DNA of 11,108 nucleotides from the NCBI GenBank assembly GCA_002686215.1, contig NZAU01000171.1:1-11108 (forward strand), in the 5' to 3' direction. The DNA comes from Candidatus Woesearchaeota archaeon (GTDB lineage Archaea; Nanoarchaeota; Nanoarchaeia; UBA10117; ARS21). Shown here in pieces: positions 5,403-11,108 of the stretch. The notes below the pieces were generated by a model, which saw only the letters and a list, made by a program, of their open reading frames with translations, ran no database searches and was not told the origin of the DNA. A program made the position numbers and the translations under genes. Numbering within the stretch: position 1 is the first letter of the stretch; the number at the start of each line of letters is the position of its first letter.

Positions 5403-5827
5403 GTGATGAGATTAAGTGGTCTCCAGAGGATATGTTAGAGGTCACTATAAACAAACCTGATGACTTTCTAAAAGTCAGAGAAACCTTAACACGAATAGGT
5501 GTAGCAAGTAGAAAAGATAAAACATTATTTCAATCTTGTCATATACTACATAAACAAGGAAAATATTTTATAGTACACTTTAAAGAATTATTTGCTTTAG
5601 ATGGTAAAACATCTACACTATCAGAAAACGATATACAAAGAAGAAATACAATAGCAGTCTTATTACAAGATTGGAATTTAATTGATGTTGTTAAAAAAGA
5701 AGCTACAGAAAATAAAGCTCCATTAAGTCAAATAAAAGTATTACCTTTTAAAGAAAAGAAAGAATGGAACTTGTCAGCAAAATATAACATTGGTAAAAAA
5801 GTTGAAAAGACTGAAGATGAGAAGTAA
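5399..5827 (+). CDS. regA: Translational repressor RegA
   Basis: An RNA-binding protein that in T4 blocks ribosome binding on many early mRNAs. It is 142 aa (T4: 122). 'KPDDFLKVRETLTRIGVASRKDKTLFQSCHILHKQGKYFIVHFKELFALDG' (19-69) follows T4 RegA nearly residue by residue, as do 'RRNTIAVLLQDWNLIDVV' (81-98) and 'VLPFKEKKEWNLSAKYNIG' (114-132). The extra length is a short N-terminal leader and a charged C-tail. The ATG overlaps the gp62 stop, with a GGTGGGAG ribosome-binding site inside gp62. It probably tunes the neighbouring replication mRNAs, as in T4, including gp44, gp45 and its own; that is by analogy. Confidence 0.95.
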   Translation: MSDEIKWSPEDMLEVTINKPDDFLKVRETLTRIGVASRKDKTLFQSCHILHKQGKYFIVHFKELFALDGKTSTLSENDIQRRNTIAVLLQDWNLIDVVKKEATENKAPLSQIKVLPFKEKKEWNLSAKYNIGKKVEKTEDEK

Positions 5828-7321
5828 ATGCAAGTACCAAAGTTTAGAGAATTTATCACAGAAACAGATGTAGGTCGTAGAGATAAACCTATGACTGTTG
5901 CTATTGTAACGATAGCAGATTCAAAAGACCCTAAAGAAAACACAACTGCTGATCTTATACAGAAAGCGTGTAAGAAAAAAGATATTAAATGTGTTATAGT
6001 AAATACTAAATCAACAATCATCACACAAAAAGACGAAGACAAAAATACTTTAACCGTATATAATTATGACGGTAAGAATGGTGAACATACATTTACTGGT
6101 AGAGATACTGTTTGTATAGTTAGAGGTGGCGCACTTGAAGACGAAGCTGGTTTATCTATCATCTCTGCTTTTCAAAACTCACAAGCATTTATGATGAATA
6201 CTAGAGCAGCAATGTTAACCTGTGATAACAAACTTACGACTGCATTACTGTTTGAAAAATATGGTATACCTACACCTAGAACAGCTTATGTTTCAAACGA
6301 GAACAATATTAAGACAGCGTTAGATATGATTGGTGGGAAATTTCCAATCATTTTAAAAACATTGACAGGAACTCAAGGTGTTGGTGTTATTAAGATTGAG
6401 AGTTATGAAGGTTTGGTAGCTACTTTACAAGCGATGTGGAAACTAGAAGCTGAAGTATTAATACAAGAATATATGCCTAGCGATTTTGATGTAAGAACTT
6501 TCTGTGTTGATAATAAAATATTTGCTAGTACAAAAAGAAGTCACAGCAGTTATGACTTTAGATCAAATACACATAGAGGTGCAGAGGCAGAACCTTACAT
6601 ATTAAGTAAAGAAGAAAAAGAATTAGTTTTAAAAGCATCTAGAGCATCTAAAGCATATATGGTTGGTGTTGACCATATCATATATAAAGGTAAACCTTAC
6701 TTACTAGAAATCAATGGTAGTCCAGGATCAGGTGCTGATTACGAGGGTTATCAACACAAAGATTACTATTCAGATTCAGAACCAGCTGGTAGAATAGATG
6801 GTGAAAAAATGATGTCCAATGTTATAGATTGGGTACAAGATAGAGCACATTGGGATAGACAATCACTTGTAGAATGTGGTTGGTTAGAAACAATTGACCT
6901 AGATGAAGTTGGTAAAGTAAGATGTAAATTTGATACTGGTAATGGTTCTAAAGCTTGTGCATTACACGCAGACGAAATAATATCTGATGGTAAAATAGTT
7001 AAATGGAAATATGATGGTAAAACTTTTACTAAACCTAGACACGGTAAGAGTGAAGTCTTTAGATCAAATGCTACAGATGAACCATCAGAAATTAGACCTA
7101 CAATATTAATGGATATTACATTTAATGGATTTACATATAAAGATGTAGAAGTAGGTTTAGACCAAAGACCTAGATCAGGTTCTGATCTATTAGTCAATAG
7201 AGATTTAATGAGATTAATGAATTTGAGTGTCAATCCTAATAGAACTTTCGTATTAAGTAGAAGATTGAGACCAATTGATAAAAAAGGAAAGCCAGATAAA
7301 GTAGGGTTTGATAAGAAGTAG
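5828..7321 (+). CDS. rimK: RimK-type ATP-grasp ligase fused to RimB-like aspartic protease domain
   Basis: 497 aa in three parts. Residues 1-21 are an N-terminal extension containing FREFITE. About 22-340 form a RimK-like ATP-grasp ligase: ATP-binding lysine and Gly-rich loop at LKTLTGTQGVGV (176-187), QEYM (213-216), substrate-side NTHRGAEAE (248-256, RimK 'NLHRGG') and metal-ligand EINGSPG (294-300). About 349-480 form a retropepsin-like domain of the RimB/'ATP-dependent zinc protease' type, with catalytic DTG (369-371) and the following ALHADEI, then 'SDLLVNRDLM' near its end. RimK adds glutamates to ribosomal protein S6; RimB is associated with RimK in S6 processing. Fusion puts ligase and protease in one chain. 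The ATG abuts the regA stop; an internal ATG (5891, M22) would give only the core, but the extension looks conserved in style with T4 capsid-targeting peptides. Family firm; the S6 target is inferred. Confidence 0.88.
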   Translation: MQVPKFREFITETDVGRRDKPMTVAIVTIADSKDPKENTTADLIQKACKKKDIKCVIVNTKSTIITQKDEDKNTLTVYNYDGKNGEHTFTGRDTVCIVRGGALEDEAGLSIISAFQNSQAFMMNTRAAMLTCDNKLTTALLFEKYGIPTPRTAYVSNENNIKTALDMIGGKFPIILKTLTGTQGVGVIKIESYEGLVATLQAMWKLEAEVLIQEYMPSDFDVRTFCVDNKIFASTKRSHSSYDFRSNTHRGAEAEPYILSKEEKELVLKASRASKAYMVGVDHIIYKGKPYLLEINGSPGSGADYEGYQHKDYYSDSEPAGRIDGEKMMSNVIDWVQDRAHWDRQSLVECGWLETIDLDEVGKVRCKFDTGNGSKACALHADEIISDGKIVKWKYDGKTFTKPRHGKSEVFRSNATDEPSEIRPTILMDITFNGFTYKDVEVGLDQRPRSGSDLLVNRDLMRLMNLSVNPNRTFVLSRRLRPIDKKGKPDKVGFDKK

Positions 7322-7323
7322 TA

Positions 7324-7352
7324 TTGACAAACCTACTATATTATGGTATAAT
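7324..7352 (+). promoter_or_regulatory. Perfect sigma-70 promoter before Sm-like gene
   Basis: TTGACA (7324-7329), 17 nt, TATAAT (7347-7352): a 12/12 match at ideal spacing, in the 52-nt gap after rimK. Predicted start is near 7359, giving a leader of about 15 nt that keeps AGGAG (7364-7368) before ATG 7374. Confidence 0.9.
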
Positions 7353-7373
7353 GAAACACAAATAGGAGATATT

Positions 7374-7697
7374 ATGTCAGAAGTGAAAATATTAAGATTG
7401 GTTACAGGCGAAGATGTCATAGCCAAGATAGGTGAAAACGATCAAGGTGTAAGTTTAAACAAACCATTTGTTATCATACCTCAACAATTAGGCCCAGGAA
7501 AACCTGTACAGTTGATGATGTCACTTTACTCACCATATGGTAAAGGCGATTCAGTTACAGTATCTAAAGATAAAATTATTTTTTCAATAGAGCCAAAAGA
7601 AGAAATACTAAAATCTTATACTCAAAATACTAGTCGTATTTTACAACCAAATAGTAGTTTAATAACAGAAACAAAGTTACCAAAATTAGATAGTTAG
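7374..7697 (+). CDS. Hypothetical phage protein, possible Sm-like fold
   Basis: 107 aa from ATG 7374, which has AGGAG (7364-7368) at 5-nt spacing and lies just downstream of a perfect promoter. A longer reading from TTG 7308 would run through rimK's end and the promoter, and is rejected. It opens MSEVKILRLVTGEDVIAKIGE, followed by short strands 'VSLNKPFVIIPQ' and 'KIIFSIEPKEEILKSYTQ'. This looks like a small all-beta Sm/Hfq-like barrel with a C-terminal helix, a shape I associate with small proteins of T4-like marine phages; that fold call is inference. RNA binding would follow only if the fold holds. Its stop overlaps the ferredoxin start (TAGTG). Confidence 0.75.
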   Translation: MSEVKILRLVTGEDVIAKIGENDQGVSLNKPFVIIPQQLGPGKPVQLMMSLYSPYGKGDSVTVSKDKIIFSIEPKEEILKSYTQNTSRILQPNSSLITETKLPKLDS

Positions 7698-8029
7698 TGA
7701 TTACAGTAAACTTTATACGGACAAATAACGAAAAAGTCCAAGTAAAGGTGCCAATTGGTTGGACTGTAATGGAGGCAGCTAAAGAGGCAAACTTGGCAGA
7801 GATACCAGGCGACTGTGGTGGTTGTTGTGCTTGTGCAACTTGTCACGTCTATGTAAACAATGCATGGATTGACAAACTTGGTGTAATAGATTATAATAAA
7901 CCTGAACAAGAATTATTAGAGTATGAGAAAGGTTATAAAAAAGGTATTAGTAGATTAGGTTGTCAAATCCAATTAACTAAAGAACTTGATAATATAACTT
8001 TTCATTTGAAAGATGATGAACTTTTATAA
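7697..8029 (+). CDS. fdx: [2Fe-2S] ferredoxin, adrenodoxin/ISC type
   Basis: 110 aa starting at GTG 7697, which overlaps the previous stop; no strong Shine-Dalgarno, so coupling is likely. Cluster ligands are C40, C46, C49 and C89 (C-x5-C-x2-C...C), in 'GDCGGCCACATCHVYV' and 'RLGCQIQL'. This is the vertebrate/ISC-type pattern (usual GDCGGSCSCATCH), not the plant photosynthetic C-x4-C-x2-C form. C43 and C44 are two extra cysteines inside the loop. The family passes single electrons, for example to P450s or in Fe-S assembly. Its partner here is not visible. It carries a perfect promoter inside its coding sequence and overlaps the DNA polymerase start by 17 nt. Confidence 0.93.
   Translation: MITVNFIRTNNEKVQVKVPIGWTVMEAAKEANLAEIPGDCGGCCACATCHVYVNNAWIDKLGVIDYNKPEQELLEYEKGYKKGISRLGCQIQLTKELDNITFHLKDDELL
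7869..7897 (+). promoter_or_regulatory. Perfect sigma-70 promoter inside ferredoxin, for gp43
   Basis: TTGACA (7869-7874), 17 nt, TATAAT (7892-7897), a third 12/12 consensus match, embedded in ferredoxin codons for about residues 58-67. Transcription from near 7904 would give gp43 its own mRNA with a leader of about 109 nt. Confidence 0.82.
7998..8012 (+). promoter_or_regulatory. Small hairpin over the gp43 ribosome-binding site
   Basis: CTTTT (7998-8002) can pair with GAAAG (8008-8012) as 5 bp with one wobble and a 5-nt loop, hiding the only purine-rich stretch just before ATG 8013. T4 gp43 represses its own mRNA through a hairpin at the same place. The helix is short and A/T-rich, so this is tentative. 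Confidence 0.3.
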
Positions 8030-10505
8030 AAATGTAATTGAACATAGAGGTAAACTTTTGGTTCGTGGTATACACGAAGGTAAAGAGTTTAAAGAGAAGA
8101 TTGATTATAGTCCTACGTTATACGCTATGACGCAGGAACAAACTAACCATAAAACTCTTAATGGTCAGTATTTAAAACCTATTACATTTAAATCTATTTC
8201 AAAGGCAAGAGAGTTTAAAAAGAATTACAATTTAGATAATGCACCAATCTTTGGTATGGATAGATACCAATATCAATATATTTCTGATAGTTATCCTAAT
8301 GATATGCAATTTTCTAAAGACCATATCAAAATATTCACACTTGATATAGAGTGTGGTGCAGAAAATGGTTTTCCAGATGTAGAAAATCCTGTTGAAGAAT
8401 TACTAGCAATCACAGTAAAAAATCAATCCAACAAACAAATTATAACTTGGGGTACAGGTGAATTTAAAACAGATAGAACAGATGTAACTTATGTAAGATG
8501 TAAGTCAGAAAAACATCTTATTATGGAGTTTATGAAGTTTTGGATGAAGAACTATCCAGATGTAATTACAGGTTGGAATACAAAATTTTTTGATTTACCT
8601 TATTTACTTAATCGTATTATATCATTAACAGATGAAAAAGTTATTAAAAGATTTTCACCTTGGAATTTAGTTGAAAGAGAACAGATAGTAGTAAGAGGTA
8701 GACCACAAACACATTACAATATATTTGGTATTGTGATGTTAGATTATTTAGATTTGTATAAAAAATTTATACCAGCAAGACAAGAAAGTTATAAGCTTGA
8801 TTATATAGGTAAAGTAGAACTTGGTAAAGGTAAAGACGAAATGCCATACGATACCTTTAGAGAGTGGTATACAAAAGACTTTCAATCATTTGTAGATTAT
8901 AACATACAAGACGTTGAAATTGTTGATGGCCTAGAAGATAAACTTAAACTTATTGAGTTAGTATTGACTATGGCGTATGAGGCAAAAGTAAATTACAATG
9001 ATGTATTTTCCCAGGTTAGAATGTGGGATATGTTAATATATAATTTTTTGAGAAAAGAAAATATAGTAGTACCACCAAAGGAAGATAATGTTAAGGAAAC
9101 AAAGTATGATGGTGCTTATGTAAAAGAACCATTAACAGGTATGCATAACTGGATTGTTTCTTTTGATATTAACTCACTATATCCACATTTAATTATGCAG
9201 TATAATATCTCACCAGAAAAAATTATTGGTATGAAATCAAATGGTATATCAGTAAATAAAATGTTAAAACAATCTACACCATTATCACATTTAAAAACAG
9301 AAGGCGCTTGTATTACACCAAATGGTGCTATGTTTAAAACAGATGGACCAGGTTTTTTACCTAGACTATTAGAAAAAATGTATAATGAAAGAGTTAAATA
9401 CAAAAATTTAAATTATCAAGCAAAACAAGAATATAATAAAACAAAAGACAAAGAACTCATAAAAAAGATAGCAACATATCACAATATACAATGGGCAAAG
9501 AAAATATCATTGAACTCAGCTTATGGCGCAATAGGTAATCAATATTTCAGATATTATGATGTAAGACAAGCAACAGCAATTACTACTTCTGGTCAATTCG
9601 TAATTAGATTTATTGAAAATAAAGTAAACGAGTATGTAAATCAGATTATGAAAACACACGATCAAGTTGATTATATTGTTGCTTCAGATACAGATTCAAT
9701 CTATCTTTGTTTAGATAAACTTGTTGAAAAAACTTGTCAAGGTAAATCAAAAGAACAAATATTAAGATTTGTAAATAAAGTTGTTGATACTAGAATACAA
9801 CCTTTCTTAAATAAATGTTTTGAAGAACTTGCTGATTATACAAATGCCATTGGTAATAAAATGGTTATGAAACGAGAAGTGATTGCTGACAAAGGTATAT
9901 GGACTGCTAAAAAAAGATATATGTTAAATGTATTAGATGAAGAAGGCATTACATATGAAGAACCTAAACTAAAGATTATGGGTATTGAAGCTGTTAAATC
10001 ATCTACACCTGAAGTTTGTAGAGGTAAAATTAAAGAAGCAATCAATATCATTATGAAAAAAGACGAGAATACTTTGATTGATTTTGTTTCTAAATTTAAA
10101 GAAGAATTTTTTAATATGAATGCTGAACTAATATCTTTTCCTAGGTCTTGTAATAACTTGGCCAAATACAGCCATGCTAGTAGTGTGTTTATCAAAGGAA
10201 CTCCAATGCACGTAAAAGGTGCTTTGATTTATAATCATCAAATAAAACAGTTTAAATTAACCAATAAATATCCTTTGATACAAGAAGGTGATAAGATTAA
10301 GTTTATAAAATTACTAGAACCTAATCCATTTAAGTTTGATGTAATAAGTTATATAACTAAATTACCTAGTGAGTTTAAATTGAAAGACTATATTGATTAC
10401 AATATACAATTTCAAAAAACATTTTTAGACCCATTAAGTTTTATATTAAACTCAATAGGCTGGAGTTATGAAAAGAAAGCATCATTAGAAAGTTTTTTTG
10501 AATGA
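8013..10505 (+). CDS. 43: Family-B replicative DNA polymerase (gp43)
   Basis: The phage replicase, 830 aa (T4: 898). The 3'-5' exonuclease is intact: Exo I D111-I-E113, Exo II 'GWNTKFFDLPYL' (D194), Exo III 'DYNIQD' (D300). Polymerase motifs are complete: A 'DINSLYP' (385-391), B 'KKISLNSAYGAIGN' (496-509), C 'ASDTDS' with D559 and D561, and KKRY (633-636). The C-terminal 'EKKASLESFFE' matches the clamp-binding tail known from RB69 gp43 ('KKASLFDMFDF'), so it should dock on the gp45 encoded upstream. Start is ATG 8013 or the adjacent ATG 8016 (MNFYKNV); both overlap the ferredoxin end. The stop overlaps the next ATG (ATGA). Confidence 0.97.
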   Translation: MMNFYKNVIEHRGKLLVRGIHEGKEFKEKIDYSPTLYAMTQEQTNHKTLNGQYLKPITFKSISKAREFKKNYNLDNAPIFGMDRYQYQYISDSYPNDMQFSKDHIKIFTLDIECGAENGFPDVENPVEELLAITVKNQSNKQIITWGTGEFKTDRTDVTYVRCKSEKHLIMEFMKFWMKNYPDVITGWNTKFFDLPYLLNRIISLTDEKVIKRFSPWNLVEREQIVVRGRPQTHYNIFGIVMLDYLDLYKKFIPARQESYKLDYIGKVELGKGKDEMPYDTFREWYTKDFQSFVDYNIQDVEIVDGLEDKLKLIELVLTMAYEAKVNYNDVFSQVRMWDMLIYNFLRKENIVVPPKEDNVKETKYDGAYVKEPLTGMHNWIVSFDINSLYPHLIMQYNISPEKIIGMKSNGISVNKMLKQSTPLSHLKTEGACITPNGAMFKTDGPGFLPRLLEKMYNERVKYKNLNYQAKQEYNKTKDKELIKKIATYHNIQWAKKISLNSAYGAIGNQYFRYYDVRQATAITTSGQFVIRFIENKVNEYVNQIMKTHDQVDYIVASDTDSIYLCLDKLVEKTCQGKSKEQILRFVNKVVDTRIQPFLNKCFEELADYTNAIGNKMVMKREVIADKGIWTAKKRYMLNVLDEEGITYEEPKLKIMGIEAVKSSTPEVCRGKIKEAINIIMKKDENTLIDFVSKFKEEFFNMNAELISFPRSCNNLAKYSHASSVFIKGTPMHVKGALIYNHQIKQFKLTNKYPLIQEGDKIKFIKLLEPNPFKFDVISYITKLPSEFKLKDYIDYNIQFQKTFLDPLSFILNSIGWSYEKKASLESFFE

Positions 10506-10984
10506 AAAAGATAATAGAATGGTACAACTGGATAAAATTTAATTGGCTAAAAAAAGCTAAATTAGTAAATATTGATTACGTTGATGTAAGTAAAGACCCT
10601 GTTAGACCTAATTTAGATTTAAAATTTAGAACTAGTTATGGTAGAAAAATTTATGGTCTAAAATATGAAAATGAAATAGTAGGTGTTATATGTGTTGCTT
10701 ATACAAATGACATACCAACAACTGAAAAAGAATTAGATTTGATGAGTAAAGTAAGTCATTATGAAAAAAACTCAAATACAGCAATAGCATATACAGTATG
10801 GTCACATAAAAAAGGTGCTGGTAAAAAAATTATGGAAGAGGCCAAAAAGTTTTTAAAAGGTAAAGCAGATAGAATAGTTACGTTATCACCACTTACGCCA
10901 ATGGCCACACATTATCATATTAGAAATGGTGCAAAATTAATTAATTTAAATCCAACAACACAAAATTTTGAATACAAACTATGA
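10502..10984 (+). CDS. GNAT-like N-acyltransferase family protein
   Basis: 160 aa, ATG overlapping the gp43 stop (ATGA). The C-terminal half reads as a GNAT core: strand 'AIAYTVW' (94-100), acetyl-CoA loop-like 'KKGAGKK' (103-109) and helix, then strand 'RIVTLSPL' and 'YHIRNGAKLINLN' (138-150), the position of the usual 'Y.knGF/A' element. 'IVGVICVAY' (59-67) would be the earlier central strand. The N-terminal 20 residues form a Trp/Lys-rich amphipathic stretch. GNAT enzymes transfer acyl groups from acyl-CoA to amines; the substrate here is unknown. Coupling to gp43 suggests co-expression with replication. Confidence 0.6.
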   Translation: MKKIIEWYNWIKFNWLKKAKLVNIDYVDVSKDPVRPNLDLKFRTSYGRKIYGLKYENEIVGVICVAYTNDIPTTEKELDLMSKVSHYEKNSNTAIAYTVWSHKKGAGKKIMEEAKKFLKGKADRIVTLSPLTPMATHYHIRNGAKLINLNPTTQNFEYKL

Positions 10985-11108
10985 ACAATTTATTGATTTT
11001 ATTAGTCACAATACATTGGAGTATAGCACTTGGTATGTATTTTGCTGCTACTACAAGATTGACAATAACACAATTTTTAATGTTGGTGTTGTTATTTAGA
11101 TATATGAT
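10981..11108 (+). CDS. Small membrane protein (3' end missing)
   Basis: Starts at an ATG overlapping the previous stop (ATGA) and stays open to the window edge; 42 residues are visible. Two hydrophobic stretches, 'LLILLVTIHWSIALGMYFA' and 'FLMLVLLFRYM', are separated by a short polar turn 'ATTRLTITQ', which suggests two membrane helices in a hairpin. No family recognised. Confidence 0.6.
   Translation, partial: MNNLLILLVTIHWSIALGMYFAATTRLTITQFLMLVLLFRYM

Noticed and set aside
6362..6390. TTGACA inside rimK with TGTTAT 17 nt later
   Set aside because: The -10 matches only 4 of 6 bases and it lies mid-gene with no downstream unit to serve.
7308..7373. TTG start inside rimK for the Sm-like protein
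   Set aside because: It would translate the intergenic promoter. ATG 7374 has AGGAG and lies just after the promoter.
11059..11087. TTGACA inside the last ORF
   Set aside because: The 6 bases at the right spacing (GTTGGT) are not a -10 element. The same holds for TTGACA at 65-70.
1..11108. CRISPR arrays, insertion sequences, integrase or attachment sites
   Set aside because: No regularly spaced repeats, transposase or integrase motifs were seen; the region is a continuous lytic-phage gene block.

Overview
This is a piece of an AT-rich, T4-like marine myovirus genome. Every gene is on the + strand and packed head to tail. The replication module is in T4 order: sliding clamp gp45, clamp loader gp44 and gp62, translational repressor RegA, and family-B DNA polymerase gp43. 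It sits among genes typical of ocean T4-like phages: a CobS-like AAA+ ATPase, Hsp20, a DUF3310 protein, a 2OG-Fe(II) oxygenase, a RimK-like ligase and a ferredoxin. The strong A+T bias, a phage-borne ribosomal protein bS21 and an adrenodoxin-type rather than plant-type ferredoxin fit a pelagiphage (SAR11 host, HTVC008M-like) somewhat better than a cyanophage. That host guess is inference.

Layout. 1-1128: 3' part of a CobS/MoxR-like ATPase, open at the left edge. 1148-1405: a terminator-like hairpin, then a bS21 gene starting at TTG 1196. 1406-1636: the only sizeable non-coding gap. It holds a nested stem-loop region with an imperfect direct repeat, a terminator hairpin, and a T4-type late promoter (TATAAATA). 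1637-2074: hsp20 in its own late unit, closed by a terminator. 2085-2129: that terminator carries a perfect sigma-70 promoter whose -35 box is the hairpin loop. 2141-7321: DUF3310 protein, gp45, a 39-aa acidic ORF, gp44, a 49-aa basic ORF, 2OG oxygenase, gp62, regA, and a RimK ligase fused to a retropepsin-like (RimB-type) domain. 7324-11108: a second perfect promoter, a small possibly Sm-like protein, ferredoxin with a third perfect promoter inside it, gp43, a GNAT-like protein, and the start of a small membrane protein.

How it works together. The replication genes look early-expressed by unmodified host RNA polymerase from TTGACA-N17-TATAAT promoters, and are tied by ATGA/TAATG stop-start overlaps that imply translational coupling. 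Hsp20 is wired separately as a late gene. A host-takeover theme also appears. The phage carries its own bS21 and an enzyme whose family modifies ribosomal protein S6, and that enzyme begins with a short extension resembling the T4 capsid-targeting sequence. This suggests, without proving, that the ribosome-modifying enzyme could be packaged and injected.
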